Shown here: piece after piece, positions 10,913-24,506 of the stretch
Numbering within the stretch: position 1 is the first letter of the stretch
Layout of the letters: each line of letters opens with the position of its first letter
Assembly (NCBI RefSeq): GCF_029338175.1
Contig: NZ_CP119862.1
Span: forward strand, 3,596,001-3,660,000
Length of the DNA: 64,000 bases
Direction of reading: 5' to 3'
DNA from: Citrobacter enshiensis
Lineage (GTDB): Bacteria > Pseudomonadota > Gammaproteobacteria > Enterobacterales > Enterobacteriaceae
Notes under the pieces: model-generated
Seen by the model: the letters and a program-made list of their open reading frames with translations, nothing else
Database searches by the model: none
What the model was told of the DNA's origin: nothing
Program-made: the position numbers and the translations under genes

Positions 10913-11491
10913 ATGTTAAAAAAAATCCTCTTTCCGTTAGTTGCTCTGGTTATGCTGGCAGGATGCGCAACACCGCCAACAACGATTGATGTCTCTCCCA
11001 AAATTTCCCTGCCGCAGCAGGACCCGAGTCTGATGGGAGTTACCGTCAGCATTAACGGCGCCGATCAGCGTCCGGATCAGGCGCTGGCAAAAGTGACCCG
11101 CGACAACCAAATGGTTACCCTGACCGCTTCCCGCGATCTGCGTTTCTTGCTGCAAGAAGTTCTGGAAAAACAGATGACCGCGCGCGGCTACATGGTAGGA
11201 CCGAACGGTCCGGTTAACCTGCAAATCATTGTTAGCCAACTGTACGCCGATGTTTCTCAGGGCAGCGTCCGTTACAACATCGCGACCAAAGCCGACATCG
11301 CGATCATCGCGACCGCGGCAAACGGGAACAAGATGACCAAAAACTACCGTGCCAGCTACTCTGTCGAAGGCGCACTGCAGGCCTCTAACAAAAATATCGC
11401 TGACGCCGTTAACAGCGTGCTGACCGACACCATCGCTGATATGTCTCAGGACACCAGCGTTCACGATTTCATTAAGCAGAACGCCCGTTAA
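10913..11491 (+). CDS. yajG: YajG, outer-membrane-type lipoprotein
   Basis: 192 residues with a lipoprotein signal peptide and lipobox LAGC (Cys18), then a periplasmic domain with no catalytic motif. The residue after Cys18 is Ala rather than Asp, so outer-membrane sorting is expected. It matches E. coli YajG in length and wording. The function is not established. The ampG start follows 43 bp downstream on the same strand, so the two are likely co-transcribed, which links it by context to peptidoglycan recycling. It diverges from bolA. Confidence 0.95.
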   Translation: MLKKILFPLVALVMLAGCATPPTTIDVSPKISLPQQDPSLMGVTVSINGADQRPDQALAKVTRDNQMVTLTASRDLRFLLQEVLEKQMTARGYMVGPNGPVNLQIIVSQLYADVSQGSVRYNIATKADIAIIATAANGNKMTKNYRASYSVEGALQASNKNIADAVNSVLTDTIADMSQDTSVHDFIKQNAR

Positions 11492-11499
11492 TTTCTGCC

Positions 11500-11524
11500 C
11501 TCAGGCCCGGCATACGCCGGGCCC
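11500..11524. repeat. Small REP-like palindrome
   Basis: aggcccggcatacgccgggcc forms an 8-9-bp GC hairpin in the yajG-ampG gap. It resembles a half-BIME and might attenuate readthrough, but has no U-tract. Confidence 0.45.
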
Positions 11525-11534
11525 GTAGAAGCCC

Positions 11535-13010
11535 ATGTCCAGTCACTATTTACGTATATTTCAGCAACCGCGCTCCGCTATCCTGTTGATTCTGGGGTTC
11601 GCTTCCGGTTTACCTCTCGCGTTGACGTCAGGCACACTTCAGGCCTGGATGACCGTTGAGAACATCGACCTTAAAACCATTGGTTTCTTTTCCTTAGTGG
11701 GACAGGCCTACGTTTTTAAGTTTCTCTGGTCGCCGATCATGGACCGCTACACGCCGCCTTTTTTAGGTCGTCGTCGCGGCTGGCTGCTCACCACACAGTT
11801 TCTGTTGCTGATTTCAATTGCGGCAATGGGTTTCCTGGAACCCGGTACGCAATTGCGCTGGATGGCCGCGCTGGCGGTTGTTATCGCCTTCTGCTCGGCG
11901 TCGCAGGATATTGTTTTTGATGCCTGGAAAACCGATGTGTTACTCGCCGAAGAGCGCGGGACTGGCGCGGCGATCAGCGTGTTGGGCTATCGCCTGGGCA
12001 TGTTGGTTTCCGGTGGTCTGGCGCTCTGGATGGCAGACCGCTGGCTCGGCTGGCAAGGCATGTACTGGCTGATGGCGGCCTTACTGATCCCCTGCATTAT
12101 TGCCACACTGCTCGCCCCCGAACCCACAGATAGCATCCCGGTGCCCAAAACGCTGGAACAGGCGGTCGCTGCGCCATTGCGTGATTTTTTTGGTCGCAAC
12201 AACGCCTGGCTGATTTTGCTGCTCATCGTGCTCTATAAACTGGGCGATGCCTTCGCCATGAGCCTGACCACCACCTTTTTGATTCGCGGCGTCGGTTTTG
12301 ACGCCGGTGAAGTTGGCGTAGTGAATAAAACGCTGGGATTGCTGGCAACGATTGTCGGCGCGCTGTACGGCGGAGTATTGATGCAGCGTCTTTCGCTGTT
12401 TCGCGCGTTATTGATCTTCGGCATGCTTCAGGGCGCTTCAAACGCCGGGTATTGGTTACTCTCTGTCACCGATAAGCACATGTTCAGCATGGGCGCGGCC
12501 GTGTTTTTCGAAAACCTGTGTGGCGGTATGGGGACGGCGGCATTTGTCGCGTTGCTCATGACATTATGCAACAAGTCATTTTCAGCCACCCAATTTGCCC
12601 TTCTCTCAGCGCTCTCTGCGGTAGGCCGCGTCTATGTCGGCCCCGTCGCGGGCTGGTTTGTAGAGGCCCACGGCTGGCCAACGTTCTATCTTTTTTCCGT
12701 CGTTGCCGCCGTTCCGGGGCTGCTGCTGCTGCTGGTTTGTCGTCAAACGCTGGAACACAGTTGGGAAAGCGAACACTTTATTCCGCGAACGGAATATCGC
12801 AGAGCCTATAGTCTGGCCTTGCTCACACTGACAACAGGCTGTTGCTTACTGGCGGTGTGGCTGCTGTTGTTCACAATGAATGCCGCAGATTACACCAATT
12901 TCTCGTTCCTGCCTGCAATGCTGGAAACGGGCGTTGTGGTCGCCGTGTGCGGCATTGTGTTCGGCGGATTGCTCGATTATCTGGCGCTACGGAAAACACG
13001 CTTGCTGTAA
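11535..13010 (+). CDS. ampG: AmpG, anhydromuropeptide permease
   Basis: 491 residues, the E. coli length. A major-facilitator protein with about 14 membrane segments; the AmpG signature GFASGLPLALTSGTLQ lies at about 19-34 and the MFS loop motif MDRYTPPFLGRRRGW at about 70-84. AmpG imports GlcNAc-anhydroMurNAc peptides from the periplasm for cell-wall recycling and indirectly controls AmpR-dependent beta-lactamase induction where ampC/ampR exist (not in this window). It follows yajG. No clear U-tract hairpin follows the stop. Confidence 0.97.
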   Translation: MSSHYLRIFQQPRSAILLILGFASGLPLALTSGTLQAWMTVENIDLKTIGFFSLVGQAYVFKFLWSPIMDRYTPPFLGRRRGWLLTTQFLLLISIAAMGFLEPGTQLRWMAALAVVIAFCSASQDIVFDAWKTDVLLAEERGTGAAISVLGYRLGMLVSGGLALWMADRWLGWQGMYWLMAALLIPCIIATLLAPEPTDSIPVPKTLEQAVAAPLRDFFGRNNAWLILLLIVLYKLGDAFAMSLTTTFLIRGVGFDAGEVGVVNKTLGLLATIVGALYGGVLMQRLSLFRALLIFGMLQGASNAGYWLLSVTDKHMFSMGAAVFFENLCGGMGTAAFVALLMTLCNKSFSATQFALLSALSAVGRVYVGPVAGWFVEAHGWPTFYLFSVVAAVPGLLLLLVCRQTLEHSWESEHFIPRTEYRRAYSLALLTLTTGCCLLAVWLLLFTMNAADYTNFSFLPAMLETGVVVAVCGIVFGGLLDYLALRKTRLL

Positions 13011-13466
13011 AGAAAATATTATTTGCCGTTGTAATAACATGCCGTAATTATAACGGTCAAATAACCACCAGTTGATAAAAATTATATTTGTTCTTTTGTG
13101 CTCAATAGAATTTGGAAATTATTGACAATTTCACCGCACCCTATTTCCCTTACACGATTCAGCCGATGAGTCTTTAATTTTTCGTTTTTAACTGTCCATT
13201 TATTGATAATGAATTGTTAATTAATTGTTTTATTTTTACATTGGTTATACCAATTGCCCTCCCTGCTTCAGTGGATCACCCACTTTCGTTATAACGTCAT
13301 GTTGCAACAGGTTCTTAAAGCCAACCCGACATACATTGCAACATATGTGACATGCACGGCAGAACCCGGCAACACAGATCCAATGATGTTTACAGTAATG
13401 TAACCTTCCCGTAAAATGCCCTCACACTTTAAACGCCACCCGGTCCCGTGGAATTGAGGTCGTTAA
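13011..13466 (+). other. AT-rich intergenic region with the cyo operon promoter
   Basis: 456 bp without a convincing gene. It carries an exact ArcA box (13215-13224) and AT-rich stretches, and ends with the cyoA ribosome-binding site (GAGG, about 11 bp before ATG 13467). E. coli cyo is repressed by ArcA and FNR; a FNR site and the exact start point were not resolved here. Confidence 0.6.
13215..13224 (+). promoter_or_regulatory. ArcA box upstream of cyoA
   Basis: TGTTAATTAA matches the ArcA consensus WGTTAATTAW at all ten positions, 243 bp before the cyoA ATG. ArcA-P repression of cyoABCDE under low oxygen is well known. Confidence 0.65.
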
Positions 13467-17358
<3,892 letters not shown>

Positions 17359-17369
17359 GAGCGGCGAGT

Positions 17370-18260
17370 ATGATGTTTAAGCAATACCTGCAAGTAACGA
17401 AACCAGGCATCATCTTTGGCAACCTGATCTCGGTGATTGGGGGGTTCCTGCTGGCCTCAAAAGGCAGCATCGATTACCCCCTGTTTATCTACACGCTGAT
17501 CGGTGTGTCACTGGTTGTGGCGTCGGGTTGTGTATTTAACAACTACATCGACAGGGATATCGACAGGAAGATGGAAAGGACCAAGAATCGGGTGCTGGTA
17601 AAAGGCCTGATTTCTCCTAACGTCTCGCTGGTGTACGCCACCCTGCTGGGTATTGCTGGCTTCATGCTGCTGTGGTTTGGCGCTAACCCTCTGGCCTGCT
17701 GGCTGGGGGTGATGGGCTTCGTGGTGTATGTTGGCGTCTATAGCCTGTACATGAAACGCCACTCCGTTTACGGCACGCTGATTGGCTCTCTCTCCGGCGC
17801 TGCGCCGCCGGTGATTGGCTACTGCGCCGTAACGGGTGAGTTCGACAGCGGCGCATTGATTCTGCTGGCGATCTTTAGCCTGTGGCAAATGCCGCACTCT
17901 TATGCCATCGCGATTTTCCGCTTTAAGGATTATCAGGCGGCCAATATCCCGGTTCTGCCAGTGGTCAAAGGCATTTCGGTCGCGAAAAACCATATCACGC
18001 TGTACATCGTGGCGTTCGCGATCGCCACCCTGATGCTGACCCTCGGCGGCTACGCAGGTTACAAGTACCTGATCGTCGCAGCGGCGGTAAGCGTCTGGTG
18101 GCTCGGCATGGCGCTGCGCGGTTATAAAGTGGAAGATGATAAGGTCTGGGCGCGTAAGCTCTTTGGCTTCTCCATCATCGCCATCACCGCGCTCTCCGTG
18201 ATGATGTCCGTCGACTTTATGGTGCCGAATTCGCAAAACCTGCTGACGTATGCCTGGTAA
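17370..18260 (+). CDS. cyoE: CyoE, protoheme IX farnesyltransferase (heme O synthase)
   Basis: 296 residues from the ATG at 17370 ([11 protein letters not shown], the family start; the frame is open upstream). A UbiA-type prenyltransferase with about nine membrane segments and the Mg-binding NxxxDxxxD signature [12 protein letters not shown] near residue 60. It transfers farnesyl to heme b to make heme o for CyoB. It is last in cyoABCDE and followed at once by a strong terminator. Confidence 0.98.
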   Translation: MMFKQYLQVTKPGIIFGNLISVIGGFLLASKGSIDYPLFIYTLIGVSLVVASGCVFNNYIDRDIDRKMERTKNRVLVKGLISPNVSLVYATLLGIAGFMLLWFGANPLACWLGVMGFVVYVGVYSLYMKRHSVYGTLIGSLSGAAPPVIGYCAVTGEFDSGALILLAIFSLWQMPHSYAIAIFRFKDYQAANIPVLPVVKGISVAKNHITLYIVAFAIATLMLTLGGYAGYKYLIVAAAVSVWWLGMALRGYKVEDDKVWARKLFGFSIIAITALSVMMSVDFMVPNSQNLLTYAW

Positions 18261-18274
18261 GTAAAACATCGCAC

Positions 18275-18302
18275 AAAAAGGGCGCTCCGGCGCCCTTTTT
18301 TA
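18275..18302 (+). terminator. Terminator of the cyo operon
   Basis: AAAAAGGGCGC-TCCG-GCGCCCTTTTTT: a perfect GC hairpin with a U-tract, 15 bp after the cyoE stop. Confidence 0.92.
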
Positions 18303-18408
18303 TTCACGTAACAAATTAATTAGCCGCGTAATATTTTCTCATTAACCGCGTATTTACCCCGCTGGCGTACCGCTTTACACTAGTCGCGAATTTTATACAG
18401 AGGTGGGA

Positions 18409-19773
18409 ATGAACGATTATAAAATGACGCCAGGCGAGTTGCGCGCCACCTGGGGTTTAGGGACCGTATTTTCACTGCGCATGCTCGGCATGTTTATGGT
18501 CCTGCCTGTTCTGACCACTTACGGCATGGCGCTACAAGGCGCCAGCGAAGCCTTGATTGGATTTGCCATCGGCATCTACGGGCTGGCGCAAGCTGTCTTC
18601 CAGATCCCCTTCGGATTGCTCTCCGACCGTATTGGTCGCAAACCTCTGATTGTCGGTGGCCTGGCGGTGTTTGTCGCCGGTAGCGTGATCGCCGCCCTCT
18701 CCGACTCTATTTGGGGAATCATTCTGGGGCGTGCGCTGCAGGGGTCTGGCGCCATCGCCGCCGCCGTCATGGCTCTGTTATCGGATTTAACCCGCGAGCA
18801 AAATCGCACCAAAGCGATGGCGTTTATCGGCGTCAGTTTTGGTATTACCTTCGCCATTGCGATGGTGCTTGGGCCAATCATCACCCACGCCCTGGGGCTG
18901 AATGCCCTGTTCTGGATGATCGCGATACTGGCCACCCTCGGTATTATCCTGACTGTCTGGGTGGTGCCGAACAGTACTAACCATGTGCTGAACCGCGAAT
19001 CCGGGATGGTGAAAGGCAGCTTCAGCAAAGTGCTGGCCGAACCCAAACTGCTAAAGCTCAACTTCGGCATTATGTGCCTGCACATCCTGTTGATGTCTAC
19101 CTTCGTCGCCCTCCCCGGTCAGCTTACCGCCGCAGGTTTTCCCGCCGCCGAGCACTGGAAGATTTACCTGGTCACCATGTTGATCTCTTTTGGTTCAGTG
19201 GTGCCTTTCATTATCTACGCCGAAGTAAAACGCCGGATGAAGCGGGTATTTGTGTTGTGCGTGGCGCTGATCCTGATAGCGGAAATTGTGCTGTGGGGAG
19301 CGAACGTCCATTTCTGGGGACTGATTGCCGGGGTTCAGCTTTTCTTCCTCGCCTTCAACCTGATGGAAGCCCTCCTCCCCTCACTCATCAGCAAAGAGTC
19401 CCCCGCCGGTTATAAAGGAACCGCAATGGGCGTCTACTCCACCAGCCAGTTCCTGGGCGTGGCGATTGGCGGTTCGTTGGGCGGCTGGGTCGATGGGATG
19501 TTTGACGGTCAGGCGGTGTTTCTTGCGGGAGCACTGCTCACGGCAGTGTGGCTGGCCGTTGCCAGTACCATGAAAGAACCGCCGTATGTCAGCAGTTTAC
19601 GTGTCGAAATCCCAGCAGATGTTGCCGCTGATGACGACCTTAAACAGCGCCTGATGGCAAAAGATGGGGTGAGTGAAGTGCTGATTGTGGCGAGCGAACA
19701 TTCCGCCTACGTGAAGATTGACAGCAAAATCACCAATCGGTTTGAGGTTGAGCAAACCATCAAACCGGCGTAA
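18409..19773 (+). CDS. yajR: YajR, MFS transporter with a C-terminal YAM domain
   Basis: 454 residues from the ATG at 18409, preceded by AGGTGGGA; an in-frame GTG six bases earlier was rejected because it falls within that ribosome-binding site. Twelve membrane segments with motif A (GLLSDRIGRKP, about 68-78) and the proton-coupled antiporter motif. A soluble C-terminal domain of about 65 residues (from roughly 388, VSSLRVEIPADV) has the ferredoxin-like YAM fold. The E. coli structure is solved but the substrate is unknown. It is monocistronic between the cyo terminator and a REP element. Confidence 0.96.
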   Translation: MNDYKMTPGELRATWGLGTVFSLRMLGMFMVLPVLTTYGMALQGASEALIGFAIGIYGLAQAVFQIPFGLLSDRIGRKPLIVGGLAVFVAGSVIAALSDSIWGIILGRALQGSGAIAAAVMALLSDLTREQNRTKAMAFIGVSFGITFAIAMVLGPIITHALGLNALFWMIAILATLGIILTVWVVPNSTNHVLNRESGMVKGSFSKVLAEPKLLKLNFGIMCLHILLMSTFVALPGQLTAAGFPAAEHWKIYLVTMLISFGSVVPFIIYAEVKRRMKRVFVLCVALILIAEIVLWGANVHFWGLIAGVQLFFLAFNLMEALLPSLISKESPAGYKGTAMGVYSTSQFLGVAIGGSLGGWVDGMFDGQAVFLAGALLTAVWLAVASTMKEPPYVSSLRVEIPADVAADDDLKQRLMAKDGVSEVLIVASEHSAYVKIDSKITNRFEVEQTIKPA

Positions 19774-19782
19774 TTCTTCATT

Positions 19783-19868
19783 ACGCCGGATGGCGGCTAT
19801 CAGCCTTATTCGGCCTACAAATCACGCTGAAAGTGTAGGCCTTAACGCTGTGCGCCATCCGGCATGAC
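19783..19868. repeat. BIME (paired REP elements)
   Basis: Two inverted REP units (tacgccggatggcggct ... ttcggcctaca, then gtgtaggcctt ... gcgccatccggcatgac) occupy the gap between the convergent yajR and yajQ. Confidence 0.85.
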
Positions 19869-19871
19869 GAC

Positions 19872-20363
19872 TTAATCGCGGAAGTTTTTAAACTGGAACG
19901 GCTGACCCAGATCGCCGCCGCGCACCAGCGCCATCACGGACTGCAGATCGTCGCGCGCCTTACCGGTCACACGAATTTCCTCGCCCTGAATCTGCGTCTG
20001 CACCTTCAGCTTGCTGTCTTTAATCAGCTTGACGATTTTCTTCTGCACGGCGCTCTCAATGCCCTGCTTCAGTTTCGCTTCCACAAACCAGGTTTTACCG
20101 CTGTGGATGAAGGTTTCCGGCACGTCCAGCGACGTCCCTTCAATGCCGCGTTTCAGCAGCTTGGCACGCAAAATATCCAGCAACTGATTGACCTGAAAAT
20201 CAGATTCGCTCAGCACCTTAATCGTCTTATTTGTCTCGTTCAGCTCAAAAGTGGCCTCAACGCCCCGAAAATCAAAGCGTGACTCAACTTCGCGGCTCGC
20301 ATTATCAACTGCGTTACGCGCTTCCTGAAGATCAACTTCAGACACAATATCGAAAGATGGCAT
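19872..20363 (-). CDS. yajQ: YajQ, UPF0234 nucleotide-binding protein
   Basis: 163 residues from the ATG at 20363 ([26 protein letters not shown]); an upstream in-frame extension was rejected because this start has a GAGAGG ribosome-binding site and matches the family. Two duplicated ferredoxin-like domains make up the protein. Relatives bind nucleotides, and in Xanthomonas a homologue is a cyclic-di-GMP effector; whether the enteric protein does this is not settled. It is convergent with yajR across a REP pair and divergent from panE. Confidence 0.95.
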   Translation of the reverse strand: MPSFDIVSEVDLQEARNAVDNASREVESRFDFRGVEATFELNETNKTIKVLSESDFQVNQLLDILRAKLLKRGIEGTSLDVPETFIHSGKTWFVEAKLKQGIESAVQKKIVKLIKDSKLKVQTQIQGEEIRVTGKARDDLQSVMALVRGGDLGQPFQFKNFRD

Positions 20364-20476
20364 CTTTTCCTCTCCCTCTGTTTTTGATGCGAAGCATAAT
20401 ACCTGCAAAGTTCCCTGACAGACAGCGCTATACTATGTGGAAGAACGCCCGGTGCTGTTGCGGGTGAGGAGGAAGA

Positions 20477-21941
<1,465 letters not shown>

Positions 21942-21990
21942 TTACAAGGCCACTCCAGCGGCCGGCTTAATCTTAATAAAGGAATAACTG

Positions 21991-23070
21991 ATGAAGGGAT
22001 GTCTGACCGGAGTGGCTTTATGGTTGTTTTCTGGCTGCGTGATGGCGACGCAGTTAGACATTAAGAACCTCAGCTTCAACTATCCTGAGAGCACGGAAAT
22101 TCAGTATCGTCTCCCCTGGTTCACCTCAGCGGATAACCCACAAGCCGCAAAACGCATCAACGATTTTATCTTCTCCCGTTTTTTGAACCAGTTGCCGGGT
22201 AACGATCCGCAGGCCACGTTGAATAAACTGGCAAAAAGCGGCATTGATGCCACCGCCAATCTGGACTACACCGTCGAATATCGCGACAGCAAAATACTGA
22301 CATTAAACCTTTTTGTGGAAGGCTGCGGCGCCTATTGCGAATCTTATAATGTTCCACTGAGCTTCGATTTAGCGAGTGGCGCGAATATCACCCTCGACGA
22401 TCTGTTTTCCCCGGCCAGCATTGCCCAGTTAAACACCCGCGTCAGAAAAGATATTCGCTCCCAGATAACCGCCTTTGTTGATAAGCATAAGTCCGAGTCG
22501 TCAGAGCAAATCAAAGCGGAAAAAGGCGAAGATTTTAATTACGAAGAGTTCTATGCCTCATGCGCGACGTATGAGGGCGGGCTGTACTATGTTGATAATT
22601 TCTCGCTTCAGAAAGGCGATCTCGTCTTCATTAATGGACGTTGCAGCAACCATGCAAGCCGCGCGCTGGATGAGCTCGGTGATTTCACGACGAAAATCGC
22701 CGCCTCAACGTTACACGACCAACTGACCCCCTACGGGAAGTCACTGATTTCCGGTAACAGTGAAAAACCCCTCTCCCCTGCCCCCTCGCTTAACGGCAAG
22801 TTAGTCTACGGCACGTTGGGAAAAAGTATGCGCATCGTGATGAATATCACCTGTAATGAAGCATCGGCCAGCGGAGCCTATTTTTATGAAAAATACGGCT
22901 CACCTATCGAACTTACCGGCAAATGCGGCACAGAGAATCACCCGCACTATGAGCTGAGAACGAGCGTTTCTGCTGAAACCGAAGAGAAGATCACGCTGGA
23001 TTTAAACAATGGCGTCTATCAGGGCGTCTGGGAATCGAACGGGAAAACGCTCCCCGTCCGCTTTGAATAA
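21991..23070 (+). CDS. Secreted six-cysteine protein of unknown function
   Basis: 359 residues. A signal peptide (residues 1-19, likely cleaved after VMA; the FSGC at 13-16 is a poor lipobox) is followed by a soluble domain beginning LDIKNLSFNYPESTEIQYRLPWF. Six cysteines after the signal (VEGCGAYC, YASC, NGRC, NITC, TGKC) are an even number that would suit three disulfides in the periplasm. The opening region resembles DUF3298-like secreted proteins, but this is a weak impression. It has its own ribosome-binding site (AAGGAAT) and a REP element after it. E. coli K-12 has no gene here. No function is claimed. Confidence 0.85.
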   Translation: MKGCLTGVALWLFSGCVMATQLDIKNLSFNYPESTEIQYRLPWFTSADNPQAAKRINDFIFSRFLNQLPGNDPQATLNKLAKSGIDATANLDYTVEYRDSKILTLNLFVEGCGAYCESYNVPLSFDLASGANITLDDLFSPASIAQLNTRVRKDIRSQITAFVDKHKSESSEQIKAEKGEDFNYEEFYASCATYEGGLYYVDNFSLQKGDLVFINGRCSNHASRALDELGDFTTKIAASTLHDQLTPYGKSLISGNSEKPLSPAPSLNGKLVYGTLGKSMRIVMNITCNEASASGAYFYEKYGSPIELTGKCGTENHPHYELRTSVSAETEEKITLDLNNGVYQGVWESNGKTLPVRFE

Positions 23071-23078
23071 CATTGTCA

Positions 23079-23122
23079 TATTGCCGGATGACGGCGTAAC
23101 ACTCCGTCATCCGGCCTGCAAA
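23079..23122. repeat. REP palindrome
   Basis: ttgccggatgacggcgtaacac and ctccgtcatccggcctgc form an inverted REP pair between the secreted-protein gene and the end of the molybdoenzyme operon, which are convergent. Confidence 0.8.
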
Positions 23123-23156
23123 AACACCGGGTTAGAAGAGGGAAAAGCATACCCGC

Positions 23157-23945
23157 TTAGAACCATGGCGCTCCGCTCATGACATTACTGTAAAACAGCA
23201 TTCTTCCCGCCAGTTCGCCCGTCACAATAACGGCCCCCCACGCGTAAGCGCTTACCCCAACATTCAGGCGAGAAATGCCCCATACGGCAACACCGATACT
23301 GGCGAATAGCTGCCACCAGAACAGAGGACTTGAGGCATCGGCTCCCGGAACCTGGAAGCGGATCCACAACGCACCTGCGCTTAACAAAATTCCGATGATG
23401 ATCCCCGCTTTGCATAAGATCGGGAATGCGTTATGCCAGTAGCCAAACGCCACTGCCACACTCACAAAACCGAGCAAAATAGCGGTTGCCAAAAAGCCGA
23501 CCGGTGTGGCAATCGAAGACCAGAGCGGATGCAGCGCCATCTGATAATAAACCTGCGAAGACACCAGTATGGATACCAGACCCACAAGCGCAGTCATTCC
23601 CCCCAGAAGGCCAACGGCATGATGCTCAGGCTTAAACCAGCACAGCACGAACCAGCAGAACATCACGCCATTCAACGCAATAAACATCACCACTTCCCGA
23701 CTGAGCCAGGACACACTTAATCCTGCCAGGGAGCGGTAAGCGCCTCCGGGAGATCCCAGATGCACCAACGACGCAAAAGAACCCAGCACTGTGATAATCC
23801 AGAACAACAGCGCCAGCATACGGTACTGTGTTGCACTGAATTTCTGCACACTGAAATGCTGACACAGCGTTAACGCCAGCACGCCACCGATTCCCCACTG
23901 CGCGAAGACGGTAAAAAAGACCAATGGCAATTCATAATGTCCCAT
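23157..23945 (-). CDS. DmsC-type membrane anchor subunit of a molybdoenzyme
   Basis: 262 residues from the ATG at 23945, which has GGAGAG just upstream; a longer frame to 23981 would overlap the preceding gene. About eight membrane segments. The conserved DmsC wording is present: FTVFAQWGIGGVLAL near the start and ASLVHLGSPGGAYRSL, which aligns with ASMLHLGSPMRAFNSL of E. coli DmsC. It would anchor the catalytic and Fe-S subunits to the inner membrane and oxidise menaquinol. It is the last gene of a three-gene operon, 10 bp after the Fe-S subunit. The substrate of the enzyme is not identified. Confidence 0.88.
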   Translation of the reverse strand: MGHYELPLVFFTVFAQWGIGGVLALTLCQHFSVQKFSATQYRMLALLFWIITVLGSFASLVHLGSPGGAYRSLAGLSVSWLSREVVMFIALNGVMFCWFVLCWFKPEHHAVGLLGGMTALVGLVSILVSSQVYYQMALHPLWSSIATPVGFLATAILLGFVSVAVAFGYWHNAFPILCKAGIIIGILLSAGALWIRFQVPGADASSPLFWWQLFASIGVAVWGISRLNVGVSAYAWGAVIVTGELAGRMLFYSNVMSGAPWF

Positions 23946-23955
23946 TTTTCTCTCC

Positions 23956-24501
23956 TCAATCCTTTGGTGGAATAATGACAATGTTGGGCTGACTGATCGT
24001 GTGATCGGGCAGGTTGTAGCGTTTTTCCAGTGCCGCCCACTGCGTCGTATGTTCCTTACGCAACTCCGCTATCTCACCAAAGCGTAATACACCTGCCGGA
24101 CAGGACTCCACACAACGTGGCTGTAAACCCTCATCAAGGCGTTCGGCGCACAGGTTGCATTTACTGGTTTTGCCTTCTTCGGGATCGTAAACCGGCGCAC
24201 TCCACGGGCAAGCCATGATGCACATCCGACAGCCAATGCAGCGCTCGTGATCCTGTATCACGATGCCATCAGCCCGCTTCGTATAGGTTCCCGCTGGACA
24301 TACTTTCATACACTGCGGATCATCGCAGTGATTGCACGACATGCTAATAAACGCCTGGGTGTTGGGTTCATCCGAATGACGTTCGCGAACCCGACGCCAT
24401 AACACCCCAAGAGGGGTCATATTTTCCGATTTGCAGGCCATACTGCAGGTTTTGCAGCCATAGCAATTCTGCATATCAATAAGAAATCCATATTGTTTCA
24501 T
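23956..24501 (-). CDS. DmsB-type four-cluster Fe-S electron-transfer subunit
   Basis: 181 residues from the ATG at 24501 (MKQYGFLIDMQNCYGC), with GGGAGG just upstream of it; a longer in-frame reading would overlap the upstream gene. Four ferredoxin cysteine groups are visible: CYGCKTCSMAC (from C13), CNHCDDPQCMKVC, CIGCRMCIMAC and the CNLC ... CVESC pair. That is the pattern of DmsB, PsrB and PhsB subunits that carry electrons from the membrane quinol site to the molybdopterin subunit. It lies between the catalytic and anchor genes with gaps of 5 and 10 bp. Confidence 0.93.
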   Translation of the reverse strand: MKQYGFLIDMQNCYGCKTCSMACKSENMTPLGVLWRRVRERHSDEPNTQAFISMSCNHCDDPQCMKVCPAGTYTKRADGIVIQDHERCIGCRMCIMACPWSAPVYDPEEGKTSKCNLCAERLDEGLQPRCVESCPAGVLRFGEIAELRKEHTTQWAALEKRYNLPDHTISQPNIVIIPPKD

Positions 24502-24506
24502 CACGA

